Positions 1-11,351 of a stretch of DNA of 64,000 nucleotides are shown here, piece after piece; position 1 is the first letter of the stretch, and each line of letters begins with the position of its first letter. Source of the DNA: JADLFV01 sp964471555 (GTDB lineage Bacteria > Planctomycetota > Phycisphaerae > Phycisphaerales > Phycisphaeraceae); assembly GCA_964471555.1 (NCBI GenBank), contig CAYYGM010000003.1, forward strand, positions 35,156-99,155, written 5' to 3'. The notes beneath the pieces are model-generated. The model was not told where the DNA came from. It saw only the letters and a list, made by a program, of their open reading frames with translations, and ran no database searches. The position numbers and the translations under genes were made by a program.

Positions 1-1
1 T

Positions 2-721
2 CCAGAACACACGCTCGGCAACATGCCCATCCCCAGTCCCATCCTCGCTGCCGACGGCACGATCTATCTGACCTGCGATATGGCTGAGGGCGGCAAAGGT
101 GGCACTATCCTGCACGCCAGTAGCGACGACGGTGTGACCTGGACGAAGATCAATGACGGTGCGGACAAACCGGTCTTTGAAGCCGGCCGGCGTGGTGCCT
201 GGATCGCAGGCATTCACGCCGGATTGGTGCAACTGCGCGATGGGCGATTGATGGCGCTGGGCCGCGGTGACAACATTGATGATCACATGCCCATGAGCGT
301 GTCCGATGACGGCGCAAAAACCTGGACCTACAGCGCTTCACCCTTCCCGCCCATTGCCGGCGGCCAGCGCCTGGTGCTGCGGCGCTTGAACGAAGGTCCG
401 CTGCTGCTGATTTCGTTCACGCCCGGCTCGATGTTCAAGGATGACGCCGGCGGCCAGTTCGAGGGACAGGGCATGTTCGCCACATTGAGCTTCGATGAAG
501 GTGAAACCTGGCCGATCTGGAAGCTGCTGACCGACGGCAAGACGCGCGAGCTTGACGGCCAGGCCTGGACCGACACGTTCACCATGGACGCCACACACGC
601 CGAGCCCAAGGGCTATCTCGCCGCCGTGCAGACACCCGACGGCCTGATCCAACTGATCAGCAGCGGCATCCATTACCAGTTCAACCTGGCCTGGCTCAAG
701 ACCCCGAACGCCGCGCCATAG
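2..721 (+). CDS. sialidase/BNR-repeat exo-glycosidase, C-terminal part
   Basis: The reading frame is open to the left window edge, so this is a 3' fragment of about 239 codons. It contains Asp-box-like BNR elements: SSDDGVTWTK about 35 residues in, VSDDGAKTWTY, and SFDEGETWPIW. Their spacing fits blades of a six-bladed sialidase propeller. It also has the segment TPDGLIQLISSGIHYQFNLAW typical of the last blade of planctomycete exo-alpha-sialidase-like proteins. The substrate may be a glycan other than sialic acid, because this family is broad. It converges on dnaB, with a 550-base spacer that holds two AT-rich palindromes. The start lies outside the window. Confidence 0.8.
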   Translation, partial: PEHTLGNMPIPSPILAADGTIYLTCDMAEGGKGGTILHASSDDGVTWTKINDGADKPVFEAGRRGAWIAGIHAGLVQLRDGRLMALGRGDNIDDHMPMSVSDDGAKTWTYSASPFPPIAGGQRLVLRRLNEGPLLLISFTPGSMFKDDAGGQFEGQGMFATLSFDEGETWPIWKLLTDGKTRELDGQAWTDTFTMDATHAEPKGYLAAVQTPDGLIQLISSGIHYQFNLAWLKTPNAAP

Positions 722-768
722 CGCGTGTCCGACGCTTGTTACCGTGGTCTTGAGATTGTAACGGTATG

Positions 769-834
769 CCCGAGTTTGTTTCTGTGCACCCCCGGGTTTG
801 TTCCTGTGCACCCGAGTTTGCTTCCGCCCACCCC
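769..834. repeat. three tandem 22-bp units
   Basis: Units lie at 769-790, 791-812 and 813-834. The first two share CGAG/GGGTTTGTT and end CTGTGCACC; the third keeps the opening GAGTTTG but ends CCGCCCACCCC. A 22-base length is close to three heptamers, which may connect it with the 7-bp arrays elsewhere in the window. Confidence 0.7.
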
Positions 835-927
835 AAGCTCCCGCATCGCACCTACTCCGCTCTGCTTTGCAATCCACGATCTCACCTTACGACCCCACCC
901 AGTGATTACTCCACCCAAACCCGCTTG

Positions 928-961
928 GCTATTATTAGTTTTCTAAAAATCTAATAACAGC
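928..961. terminator. AT-rich palindrome, likely sialidase terminator
   Basis: Arms GCTATTATTAG and CTAATAACAGC pair with one mismatch around a T/A-rich centre. It belongs to the same family as the copies at 1121, 12592 and 12781. A C-rich, G-poor transcript precedes it on the plus strand, so it would form a hairpin just after a possible Rho-loading tract. There is no U-run after the stem, so intrinsic termination by the hairpin alone is uncertain. Confidence 0.55.
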
Positions 962-1120
962 GGAAACAGGGACGTGACGGCTGAATTCGTGATTGATGCG
1001 CCTCATACCACACGCTGAACTCTGACTGTGCTGCTGCTTGCGGCTTTGCACAACGTCACGAGCACGCTTGTCACAGCCAAGATGCAAGCGGTCACACATG
1101 CATCATGGACGCGAAAATGA

Positions 1121-1152
1121 CATTATTGCTTTTTTAGAAAACTAATAATAGC
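1121..1152. terminator. AT-rich palindrome, likely dnaB terminator
   Basis: The two halves are CATTATTGCTTTT and AAAACTAATAATAGC around TTAG, so pairing is imperfect near the outside. Read in the dnaB direction it lies about 120 bases after the stop codon, behind a C-rich, G-poor tract. Confidence 0.55.
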
Positions 1153-1273
1153 CGGGCCGGCGTTTGGTGTTCGTGTGGGGCGGGTGAACGTGTCTTCGGG
1201 CGCGGTGTGCGCGTGGTGAATGCGTGTGTGTGTGCGGGCGATGTTTGGGGGTCCGGCGATGCGCGGGGGATGG

Positions 1274-2788
1274 TCAGATGGGCAGATCGGTGCCGGGATC
1301 AATGTCAGTGTCGGGCGATGAGTAGGATGTGTTTGAAGATCGCGGCGGCGGGGCGGAATCGCTCTGGCGGGCGGGGCTGTAACGGGCGGCGTTGCGGAAG
1401 CGCATGGTGCCACCGTCGAAGATGAGGTTCACGGTGCCGGTGGGGCCGTTACGCTGCTTGGTGATGATCACTTCCGCGTCGTTGACCTTGTCGGGGTTGC
1501 TGATTTCCCAGTCCGGCTCGTTGCGGTGGTAGTACGACTCGCGGTGCAGCATCATCACCACGTCGGCGTCCTGCTCGATGGCGCCCGATTCGCGCAGGTC
1601 GCTCATGCGCGGGCGGTGGCCTTCACGGGATTCGGGCGAACGGTTGAGCTGGCTCAGACAGATCACCGGCACCTCCAGCTCGCGGGCCAGGGCTTTGATG
1701 CCGCGACTGATGGCGCTGACTTCCTGCTCGCGCGAGTTGGAGTCGGGGTGGCTCATCAACTGCAGGTAATCGACCACCACGCACTTGAGCGAGTGGCTGG
1801 CATGGACGCGGCGAGCCTTGGCCCGCATCTCCAGCAGGGTCAGACCGGGTGAGTCATCGATGAAAAGCGGGGACTCGGCCAGTTCGCCCACGGTCAGGCC
1901 CAGTCGGCCGCGCTCTTCATTGCTCAGCACATTGCGGCGCAGGCGGTGCGATTCGACATTGGCGCGGGAGCAGAGCAGGCGCTGGGCCAACTGGTGCTTG
2001 CTCATTTCCAGGCTGAACACCAAGGCCGGCTGCTTGCTGTTGACTGCGGCGTGCTCGGCGATGTTCAGGGCCAGGGCGGTCTTGCCCATGCTGGGGCGGG
2101 CCGCCACGATGATCATTTCGCCCGGCTGCAGGCCGTCGGTCATTTCGTCCAGTTCGTAGAACCCGGTGGCCAGGCCCGTGAAGTCGCGGCCCTTGCGCGA
2201 GTCGATCTGCTCCATGATCTGCTCGAGCAGCCGGTGCAGGGACTCGGCATCGTGCCGGGTGCGGCTTTGCGTGATCTCGAACAGCTTGCTTTCGACGCCG
2301 TCCAGCAGATGGTGCACGGGCCCGTCGTGGTGATACGCATCGTGAATGGCCCGACCGGAGGCTTCAATCAGTTTGCGCAGAATCGACTTGTCGCGCACGA
2401 TCTGGGCGTAGTGCTCAACGCTGGCGGCACTGGGCACGGCATCGACCACGTGGTCGATCAGGTAATCCAGCCCGCCGATCTCCTCCAGCACGCCTTTGTC
2501 TTCCAGGCGCTGCTTGAGTTGCACGATGTCGATGGACTGGCGCTGGTCGTAGAGCTCGAGTTCCGCTTCAAAGATCGCGGCGTGGGCCGGCTTGTAAAAA
2601 TCCTCCGGGGTGAGCAGTTGAATCACATCGCCCGCGGCCCGCCAGTCGTGAACCAGCGAGCCCAGCACGGCACACTCGGCTTCCAGGGCATGCGGCGGCA
2701 GCCTGTCGAACAGCTTGCCCAGCTCGATCGGCTGCTGCCTGAAATCGCGTCGTCTTGTACCGGCGGCCTGCGTCATCCATCGCATCAT
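1274..2788 (-). CDS. dnaB: replicative DNA helicase DnaB
   Basis: This is the hexameric 5'-3' helicase that unwinds DNA at the replication fork and recruits primase. The 504-residue protein has the DnaB N-terminal domain (about 30-150, beginning PPHALEAECAVLGS), a linker, and a RecA-like ATPase domain. Walker A is RPSMGKTA at about 231-238, Walker B is VVVDYLQLM, and the arginine-finger region is GAIEQDADVVMMLHR. Length matches the family apart from a serine/proline-rich C-terminal tail of about 30 residues. The first of two adjacent Met codons was taken, behind a G-rich stretch. No intein is present, although dnaB often carries one. The ATPase core is complete, so it should be functional. 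Confidence 0.97.
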   Translation of the reverse strand: MMRWMTQAAGTRRRDFRQQPIELGKLFDRLPPHALEAECAVLGSLVHDWRAAGDVIQLLTPEDFYKPAHAAIFEAELELYDQRQSIDIVQLKQRLEDKGVLEEIGGLDYLIDHVVDAVPSAASVEHYAQIVRDKSILRKLIEASGRAIHDAYHHDGPVHHLLDGVESKLFEITQSRTRHDAESLHRLLEQIMEQIDSRKGRDFTGLATGFYELDEMTDGLQPGEMIIVAARPSMGKTALALNIAEHAAVNSKQPALVFSLEMSKHQLAQRLLCSRANVESHRLRRNVLSNEERGRLGLTVGELAESPLFIDDSPGLTLLEMRAKARRVHASHSLKCVVVDYLQLMSHPDSNSREQEVSAISRGIKALARELEVPVICLSQLNRSPESREGHRPRMSDLRESGAIEQDADVVMMLHRESYYHRNEPDWEISNPDKVNDAEVIITKQRNGPTGTVNLIFDGGTMRFRNAARYSPARQSDSAPPPRSSNTSYSSPDTDIDPGTDLPI

Positions 2789-2894
2789 ACCCCCCGCGGC
2801 AGTGTAGCCAAGACCAGATTTGCCCCAAGGTGAATCAATCGTGAAGAAGCTGTCGGTTGCTTCCGTTCACTTGCGATTTGCGGGAAGCAGGATT

Positions 2895-3037
2895 ACCGCG
2901 GATGAACGCAGATGCGCGCAGATGAACGCGGATCAAATCACGCTTGCCCGCCTGGTGGTGTCAGATGCAGGTCATGTGGTCGCTGGGCATCGCACTTGCT
3001 TTTCTATCAGCGTTTATCCGCGTTCATCTGCGGTTGT
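2895..3037. repeat. inverted decamer arrays (GATGAACGCG type)
   Basis: The left arm 2895-2936 has consecutive 10-base units GATGAACGCA, GATGCGCGCA and GATGAACGCG. The right arm 3008-3037 reads the reverse complement (TATCCG, CGTTCATCTG, CGGTTGTC). A 70-base spacer separates them. The same style of element, with related sequence, sits at 50163-50242. Confidence 0.85.
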
Positions 3038-3062
3038 CTTTTTCATTTTTCAAAAGAGTGCC

Positions 3063-3091
3063 TTGACTTGCCGATTGATTAGTGTTATATA
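3063..3091 (+). promoter_or_regulatory. sigma-70-type promoter for gntR
   Basis: TTGACT at 3063-3068 and TATATA at 3086-3091 are separated by 17 bases, a near-consensus housekeeping promoter about 95 bases upstream of the gntR start. AGTG at 3081-3084 and CACT at 3100-3103 flank the -10 box symmetrically. This could be part of an operator for the autoregulating GntR protein, but that is inference. Confidence 0.6.
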
Positions 3092-3184
3092 TATGTAGTC
3101 ACTTGTCCCAGACACACATACCGAAGGTAAATGGTTTCAAAATCCTTGTCGCCAACGTTTTAGGATCCTACCCCCTAACCCCCC

Positions 3185-3634
3185 ATGCTCATCCGCATCG
3201 AAAAAGGCTCCAGCGTGCCCATCAGCCGCCAGATCGCCGGGCAGGTGCGGGCCCAGTGTCTGGCCGGGACGCTGGCGGCCGGGGACAAGCTGCCTTCGGT
3301 GCGCGAGTTGGCTGAGATGCTCACGGTCAATCCCAACACCATTCTGCGGGTGTACGAGAAGCTGACCGGCGAAGGCTACCTGGAGCGGCGCCACGGCAGC
3401 GGCACCTTCGTGGCCCCCAAGCCGCCCCTGAGCCAGCTCAACGGCCAGCGTGACAAGTTCGAGGGGGAACTGGCCCAATTGATTCGCCACGGGCGGATGT
3501 TCGGACTGGAGGCTGACCAACTGCGGGCGGTATTCGAGAAGGCCCTGGACCGGGCAGATCACGCGGACAGTGCGGACCACGCGGATCAATCGGAACCACA
3601 CTCCAAACCTTCGTCGGAGGAAATGTCGTCATGA
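3185..3634 (+). CDS. GntR-family regulator, YtrA type
   Basis: A short (149 aa) winged-helix repressor. Residues about 10-75 match the GntR DNA-binding domain: PISRQIAGQVRAQ, DKLPSVRELAEMLTVNPNT, YEKLTGEGYLERRHGSGTFV. Only a short helical tail follows, without an FadR- or UTRA-type effector domain, which is the YtrA layout. YtrA regulators normally control an adjacent ABC exporter, and here the gene overlaps by 4 bases an ABC ATPase that is now broken. The C-terminal tail (ADHADSADHADQSE) is encoded by four 9-base repeats, so the original end was probably altered by the repeat. It may retain DNA binding but has lost its usual target operon locally. Confidence 0.85.
   Translation: MLIRIEKGSSVPISRQIAGQVRAQCLAGTLAAGDKLPSVRELAEMLTVNPNTILRVYEKLTGEGYLERRHGSGTFVAPKPPLSQLNGQRDKFEGELAQLIRHGRMFGLEADQLRAVFEKALDRADHADSADHADQSEPHSKPSSEEMSS
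3557..3592 (+). repeat. four tandem 9-bp units inside gntR
   Basis: Consecutive units GATCACGCG, GACAGTGCG, GACCACGCG and GATCAATCG encode the odd Ala-Asp-His-rich tail of the GntR protein. Period 9 keeps the frame. They look like an in-frame acquisition of a tandem-repeat element. Confidence 0.75.
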
Positions 3635-3899
3635 CGGATTCGCCCGACATCATCGTGCGCGGTTTGTCCAAGAGCTTCGGCCGCAAGCGGGTGCTGGAGG
3701 ATGTCAGCTTTGCCGTCGGGCGCGGCCAGACCTTCGCTTCGCTCGGCCGCAACGGCGCGGACAAGACCACCACACTGCGCCTGCTGCTGGGATTGTTGCC
3801 CTGTGACGCCGGCCATATGCAGGCGCTCGGGCTAGATCCCGGCACCGGCAGCAACGCCTCGAAGTCCGCCGCTGCATCGGTTACCTGGCCGGAATCTGA
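3631..3899 (+). pseudogene. truncated ABC-transporter ATPase
   Basis: The first 75 codons are a clear YtrB-like ABC ATPase start (IIVRGLSKSFGRKRVLEDVSF). The gene is decayed in three ways. The Walker A loop reads GRNGADKTTT, with Asp in place of the glycine before the catalytic Lys. Frame is lost near 3861: the expected continuation EVRRCIGYLAG is present only in another frame. The sequence ends after that motif (stop 3897-3899), so Q-loop, signature, Walker B and the partner permease are missing. The break coincides with the start of a low-G+C sulfatase island. It lies directly behind gntR, with which it once formed an operon. Confidence 0.85.
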
Positions 3900-5990
3900 A
3901 CAAAGAATAAGCTATCATAAAGCAACAATCAGTATTATTGATGATCGAATAGTGGCAAAGACATTGACGGCAGGTTCTCTGTGCAGATCTGGCAATAGGC
4001 CCCGCGCACCAGAACCGGAACAAGTAAAGCATCGCAACCGATTCATTACTTGATGATCACCCGACGCCATGCGATTGCGGGCGCGTTGGCAAATATGGAG
4101 TTGAACTGATAAACCATGAAGCCTTTGTCTAACTTGATCTGCAGCGTACTGACAGCGGGAAGCCTCCAGGTGCAGGATTCCTCGAGTTCTTATCTGCCGG
4201 TTGAGCGGCAAGCGGAGGGCGGCGCGGCACAAGTCGCTGCTTCCCCCAACATCCTTTGGTTGACCAGTGAAGACAACAATACGGGGTGGGTCGGATGTTA
4301 TGGCAACCCGCATGCAGAAACTCCGAATATTGACAAATTGGCATCTGAGGGGTTTCGATATGCTCATGCATATGCCAACGCGCCGGTCTGCGCGCCATCA
4401 CGATCGACCTGGATTACCGGGATACAGGCGATTTCCACGGGTACCCACCCGATGCGAAGCCGGTACGAGATCCCCCATGATTTGATCAAATACTATCCGG
4501 ATTGTCTTCGGGCGAACGGTTACTATGTCGGCAATGACAAAAAGACGGACTATAACATTGGTGGCAGGGAAGACAGCAGTTGCTGGGACAATCCCGGCCG
4601 GGTGGATTGGGAGAAGTTGAAAGACCATCAGCCGTTTTTTCAAGTCATCAACATGATGGAATCGCACGAGAGCCGGGCTCAGGGAGACGTGGGAAACACG
4701 ATTCATCGTCCATCTGATACGACATTAAAACGGTATTACCCCGATGTTCCGGACATCCGAAAAAATTATGCAAAATATTATGATGCCATGAAAAGGATGG
4801 ATAACAGAATCGGCGCATCGCTCCAGAAGCTGGAGGAAATGGGATTGGCTGATAGTACAATCGTGATCTATTGTTCAGATCACGGAGGGGTGATGCCGCG
4901 CACGAAGCGATTTCTTTTTGAAGACAGTCTCCATTGTCCACTGATCATTCGTATCCCCGAGAAATTCAAGTCGTTGTGGCCTGAAAACCAAACCGGAACA
5001 GTGGTGAACCGACTCGTCAGCTTTATCGATATGCCGAAAACCTGGTTGAGCATAACCGGTTCTCGGATTCCGCCGCAAATGCAGGGCGCCATCTTTTTGG
5101 GGCCGCAGGTTGAGCCGGAAAGGCGGTTTCACTTTGCATTTCGAGGTCGGATGGATGAACGAATTGACAATGCTCGTGCCGTCTGCGACAAAAGGTTTTT
5201 ATATATACGAAACTACATGCCATATGTTCCATGGATGCAGCATTTGAATTACCTGTGGAAGATGAAAGCCACGGTTGCGTGGGAGGATTGCGTCAGAAAG
5301 GGTGAATGTAGTGAAATACAGGCGCGCTTCTTTTTCCCCAAAGGATTTACTGAAGAACTCTATGACAAGATCAAGGATCCGGATAACGTTGAAAATCTGA
5401 TCGACGATCCGGAATATGCCTCAGTGGCGGAGCGAATGCGATCCGCCCTCAGGGAGTGGCAGTTGCAGATTTTTGATTCCGGCCTTCTGCCGGAATCGGA
5501 GATGGTAAGGCGAGCCGAGCAGCATCATGTAACCATTTATGAAATGGTACGCGACCCGAATCTTTATGATTTGCCGGCATTGCTGAATGCTGCCGACCTC
5601 GCGCTCCAAGTGAAACCAGAAAATCTCGCATCTCTTCAATCCCTGCTCAAGAGTCCTGATTGCGGGCTGCGTTATTGGGGGATGATCGGCTGCTTTCTTT
5701 TAAATGATCAAGAAGCAGCGGTCGAAGGTCTCCATGATGACTCAGATGAGATTCGCGCTATGGCCGCATGGTTGATGATTCGAACCGGCGAAAAAGCAAC
5801 AGGATATCAATGTTTGAAAGAGCTTCTCGTACACCACTCTTATGCGACGCTGACGGTACTGAATATGATTGATTGGATGGGTGAGGATGGGGATGTGTTG
5901 ATGCCGACGGTCCAGTCAATAAAAATGGATGGAGATTGTGAGTGCATGCAGGGAGATCTGGCCTGGAAATTTGGATTGAGTGAATAATCC
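3895..5990 (+). other. low-G+C island carrying a sulfatase
   Basis: From about 3895 the base composition drops visibly (AT-rich runs, A/T-ending codons) compared with the G+C-rich flanks, and returns to normal after the sulfatase stop. The left edge interrupts the ABC ATPase gene. No transposase, integrase or direct repeat was recognised at the edges. Bases 3900-4115 contain no recognisable gene. Confidence 0.6.
4116..5987 (+). CDS. sulfatase (heparan N-sulfatase-like)
   Basis: A 623-residue member of the alkaline-phosphatase/sulfatase superfamily that hydrolyses sulfate esters or sulfamates. The formylglycine motif CAPSR is at about 92-96 (Cys92 would be matured by FGE/anSME). The metal-ligand segments SEDNNTG (about 51) and IYCSDHGG are present. 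The N-terminal section (PNILWLTSEDN, PNIDKLASEGFRYAHAYAN) resembles the SGSH-like branch. A C-terminal helical, HEAT-like extension of about 130 residues follows. The N-terminus is only weakly signal-peptide-like, so export is uncertain. Codon use is far more A/T-rich than in the neighbours, which points to horizontal acquisition. It probably acts on sulfated algal or animal polysaccharides. Confidence 0.88.
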   Translation: MKPLSNLICSVLTAGSLQVQDSSSSYLPVERQAEGGAAQVAASPNILWLTSEDNNTGWVGCYGNPHAETPNIDKLASEGFRYAHAYANAPVCAPSRSTWITGIQAISTGTHPMRSRYEIPHDLIKYYPDCLRANGYYVGNDKKTDYNIGGREDSSCWDNPGRVDWEKLKDHQPFFQVINMMESHESRAQGDVGNTIHRPSDTTLKRYYPDVPDIRKNYAKYYDAMKRMDNRIGASLQKLEEMGLADSTIVIYCSDHGGVMPRTKRFLFEDSLHCPLIIRIPEKFKSLWPENQTGTVVNRLVSFIDMPKTWLSITGSRIPPQMQGAIFLGPQVEPERRFHFAFRGRMDERIDNARAVCDKRFLYIRNYMPYVPWMQHLNYLWKMKATVAWEDCVRKGECSEIQARFFFPKGFTEELYDKIKDPDNVENLIDDPEYASVAERMRSALREWQLQIFDSGLLPESEMVRRAEQHHVTIYEMVRDPNLYDLPALLNAADLALQVKPENLASLQSLLKSPDCGLRYWGMIGCFLLNDQEAAVEGLHDDSDEIRAMAAWLMIRTGEKATGYQCLKELLVHHSYATLTVLNMIDWMGEDGDVLMPTVQSIKMDGDCECMQGDLAWKFGLSE

Positions 5991-6575
5991 CCCGTCCCCG
6001 CCACCTGCAGCCGCGATGTTCTGCTCTTGCGCGGAGAGTATAATACGATCACACCCTGATTTTGCGCCCACCACTTGCATCCGCCCCCCCTCGCGCCAGG
6101 CACACTCATGGCTTGCCACCCCAGCCTCATGCCGCCCCCGGCTATTATTAAAGCTCCTAAAAGAACCGGAATTCACCGCAGAGAACACAGAGGACACAGA
6201 GCTCAATATGCTTGAATTCAAGTCTATTCAGTTTTTCTCTGTGCTCTGTTTTCCAGAAAACTAATAATAGATCCGAAAGGAAACAATCCGCGGTTCCTGG
6301 AGCGCAAAATCAAAATGGGATGCGTATAAACCATCAAAACGATAGACCCTAAAAGCGTTGAGTTGCATCACTTGCGGCGCACTGGCAGGTGAAAGTGTTC
6401 AGACGCCGTAGCGAGGAATGAGACTCAAATCAGTTGCCTTGGGTCACAGGGCGGCCCTGCTTGGGACGGGCGGGGCGATGGTTGTCAGATTCGCGACCGT
6501 TGCCGTGGGGCTGCCCCGGACGGTTGGCGTTTGTACGTGTTCGACACCAATGACCGGTGAGTTGGTTCAGGTCAA
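5988..6575. other. convergent intergenic region, sulfatase/kinase
   Basis: No gene is seen. Bases 5988-6140 are C-rich and G-poor on the plus strand. Positions 6141-6270 hold an AT-rich palindrome split by a CACAGAG-type hairpin repeat. Bases 6271-6575 show nothing recognisable beyond a mild G/T bias on the plus strand. Confidence 0.6.
6141..6270. repeat. AT-rich palindrome interrupted by a nonamer hairpin
   Basis: The outer halves are GCTATTATTA (6141-6150) and AGAAAACTAATAATAG (6255-6270), the two ends of the palindrome family seen intact at 12781. Between them lies an inverted repeat of the widespread CACAGAGGA type: left arm about 6175-6204 (9-base units), right arm about 6231-6252 (TCTCTGTGCTCTG). 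This looks like one repeat inserted into another. Confidence 0.7.
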
Positions 6576-7709
6576 TCAGGCCGGCAAGTTATCGCAGAAG
6601 GCAATCAACTCATCCAGGCTGGGGCTGTGGGCGTTGCGGACGTAGAAGCCGCTGGTGCTGTTGCCGGTGCAGAGGCACTGTTCGAGGGCAAGTTCAGCCA
6701 GCAGGCCCAGGCAGAAGCCGGCATTGAAGTTGTCGCCGCCGCCGGTGGAGAGTTTGGGCTTGTCGGTGAAGGGGCCGAAGAAGATGCCGGTTTCGACGTC
6801 GCTGCTGCCGCGTTTGAGTTGGCGGGCGGCGGCGGCGCACTTGCGGGGGTGAATCACCACGCAGTGGATGTCGAGTGCGGCCCGGATGGCGGAGGCGGTG
6901 TCAATGATGGCAGCCTCGGCATCGGTGGGCACGGTGATACCCAGGGCGGAGGCCACCTGCGTCGATTCGCTGAGGTTCAACCCCAGCACCACGCGGGCAC
7001 AATCGCGCAGCTCGGCCAGGGTGTGCATGGCGCGGCTGACCACGGTCGGGGCGTGCTTGGCGGTATCGCAGAGGTCGGCGAACACCAGGGTGTCACTGCC
7101 AGGTTCAAGGATGTCGCGCAGCTTGCTCCAGATGCCGTCGAGGTGCGGCATCATGGTCCAGTTAACGGCGCCGATGAGTTTGCTCTGGCGGGCCAGTTGG
7201 GCGAAGCGCTCGGCGCCCACGGCATCGATCACGTGCTGGCTGGACATGGCCACCATGTGGTTGTATTTGCCCATCAGCAGCTTGCCGTCGGAGAACTCCA
7301 AGGCGTCGGTGAAGCCGGGCTGAGCGATGCTGATGACGTTGGCGCGTTGGGCCAGGGGCTGGAATGCGGCGTGCAGGTCGGGGTCGCCGCAGCAGCCGAC
7401 GAAGGTGACGGGCAGGCCGGCGGTTGCCAGGGCGTTAGCCATGATGGGGCCGTTGCCGCCGAGTTTTTCCAGAGTGCGGACCAGTTCGAAGTTGCCGCTG
7501 TGGCCGGCCATGGCAATGATTTTCTGACCAAAGCGATCGATGGTGGCGATCGGCTCGTAGTGTTGATCGTCCTGGCGCTGGTCGACGACCTGGATGATGG
7601 AATCGACGAAGCCGTCAAAGCCGACCAGGACATTGGTCTGGGCGATGCGGCCGGCGAAATGGCGCAGGTTGCGGGCGGTGGCGGCGGCAATGGCGGATCG
7701 TTCGGTCAT
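6576..7709 (-). CDS. PfkB-family carbohydrate kinase
   Basis: A ribokinase-fold sugar or nucleoside kinase of 377 residues that transfers phosphate from ATP to a hydroxyl of its substrate. The N-terminal substrate lid region (NVLVGFDGFVDSII), the glycine pair of PfkB motif 1 (LEKLGGNGPIMANALATAGLPVTFVG) and the C-terminal anion-hole motif TGGGDNFNAGFCLGLL with catalytic Asp are all visible. The frame extends 68 codons further upstream. The start MTERSAIA at 7709 was chosen because the extra residues are not family-like and run into the promoter region of the divergent gene. The exact substrate cannot be told. Confidence 0.85.
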   Translation of the reverse strand: MTERSAIAAATARNLRHFAGRIAQTNVLVGFDGFVDSIIQVVDQRQDDQHYEPIATIDRFGQKIIAMAGHSGNFELVRTLEKLGGNGPIMANALATAGLPVTFVGCCGDPDLHAAFQPLAQRANVISIAQPGFTDALEFSDGKLLMGKYNHMVAMSSQHVIDAVGAERFAQLARQSKLIGAVNWTMMPHLDGIWSKLRDILEPGSDTLVFADLCDTAKHAPTVVSRAMHTLAELRDCARVVLGLNLSESTQVASALGITVPTDAEAAIIDTASAIRAALDIHCVVIHPRKCAAAARQLKRGSSDVETGIFFGPFTDKPKLSTGGGDNFNAGFCLGLLAELALEQCLCTGNSTSGFYVRNAHSPSLDELIAFCDNLPA

Positions 7710-7821
7710 GGGCGAAGAATGTAGCAAAACCACGGGCTGACGTCGCTTTGCCAAGTCGAGAGCGGGGGCGGATAATGGCTGATGTCGAATGATTCGAGAC
7801 ACGGATGGAACGAGGAAAACC

Positions 7822-8373
7822 ATGAGCAGATTTGTTGCATGCAGCGTTTGGATGGTGTTGTTGGCGGCGATGATCTCGCCCCGGGCCCTGGCGGACGACT
7901 TTGCCGAGGGCACCTGGACGCTCCAGACCTACGGCTCGGGCACCTACGGCGATCGCTCGCATGGCGACATCTACACCGCTCACCTGGGTGTCGGCTATTA
8001 CTTCGTCGATGACTGGTCGATCAACTTTGAAGCGGTGGGCGGACGGGTGGTGCCAGGCGTGATCTCCCAGGACGACAACGGCATCGCGGCCGGCCTGGAC
8101 ATGCTGTTCCGCTGGCAATTCCTGACCGGCGACCGCTGGAGCTTGTACGCAGACTTCGGCGCGGGCATTCAGCAGGCGGACACCAACTTTCCCTCCGACA
8201 GCCATTTTAATTTCCGTCCCCAGGGCGGTGTCGGTGCGACGTGGAAGTTGGCGGAGCACGTGCGGTTGATGGGCGGAGCGCGCTGGCTGCACATCTCCAA
8301 CGCCTACATCACGCCCGGCAACAATGGCCTGGATGCCGCCCAGTTTTATGGCGGCCTGATGGTGAGCTTCTGA
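7822..8373 (+). CDS. lipid A 3-O-deacylase-like outer-membrane protein (PagL family)
   Basis: A 183-residue predicted outer-membrane beta barrel. A signal peptide (MSRFVACSVWMVLLAAMISPRALA) precedes alternating amphipathic strands (YTAHLGVGYYF, SLYADFGAGIQ, RPQGGVGATWKL) and it ends in Phe as barrel proteins often do. The segment WLHISNAYITPGNNGLD matches the PagL active-site region (His-x-Ser followed by Asn-rich). PagL removes the 3-O-linked acyl chain of lipid A. The Met at 7822 was chosen because it follows GAGGAAAA at good spacing and begins the signal peptide; a Met 33 bases upstream is less likely. Planctomycete PagL-like proteins are of unproven activity. Confidence 0.75.
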   Translation: MSRFVACSVWMVLLAAMISPRALADDFAEGTWTLQTYGSGTYGDRSHGDIYTAHLGVGYYFVDDWSINFEAVGGRVVPGVISQDDNGIAAGLDMLFRWQFLTGDRWSLYADFGAGIQQADTNFPSDSHFNFRPQGGVGATWKLAEHVRLMGGARWLHISNAYITPGNNGLDAAQFYGGLMVSF

Positions 8374-8474
8374 CGCTGGCGGCCGGGGGCGGGCTTTTGG
8401 TTAAGATGGTCCGCGGATCAGACAACCGTTGAATGCGTCCGCTCTGCGCGGCCGCTACAGCTTGTGGATTGACC

Positions 8475-11337
<2,863 letters not shown>

Positions 11338-11351
<14 letters not shown>

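Larger units (their letters stand above)
722..1273. other. convergent intergenic region, sialidase/dnaB
   Basis: No gene is seen. In order it holds: three tandem 22-base units at 769-834 (consensus CCCGAGTTTGTTTCTGTGCACC, the third diverged); a C-rich, G-poor stretch on the plus strand to 927; an AT-rich palindrome at 928-961; about 160 bases without recognisable structure; a second AT-rich palindrome at 1121-1152; and a G/T-rich stretch at 1153-1273, which is C-rich and G-poor when read in the dnaB direction. The arrangement is symmetric for the two converging genes. Short open frames here consist of repeat sequence and look non-coding. Confidence 0.7.
2789..3184. other. intergenic region, dnaB/gntR divergent
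   Basis: No convincing gene is seen. The region holds an inverted pair of decamer arrays (2895-2936 and 3008-3037) and a promoter for the downstream gntR gene (3063-3091). The small open frames here are repeat-derived. Confidence 0.6.

Noticed and set aside
2820..3098. 92-codon open frame downstream of the dnaB start region
   Set aside because: Passes through the decamer repeat arms and a promoter; no coding signature.
6627..7724. Long open frame on the plus strand opposite the PfkB kinase
   Set aside because: Gly/Val/Ala-rich low-complexity translation that mirrors the third-position G+C bias of the kinase gene; no domain, no start signal.
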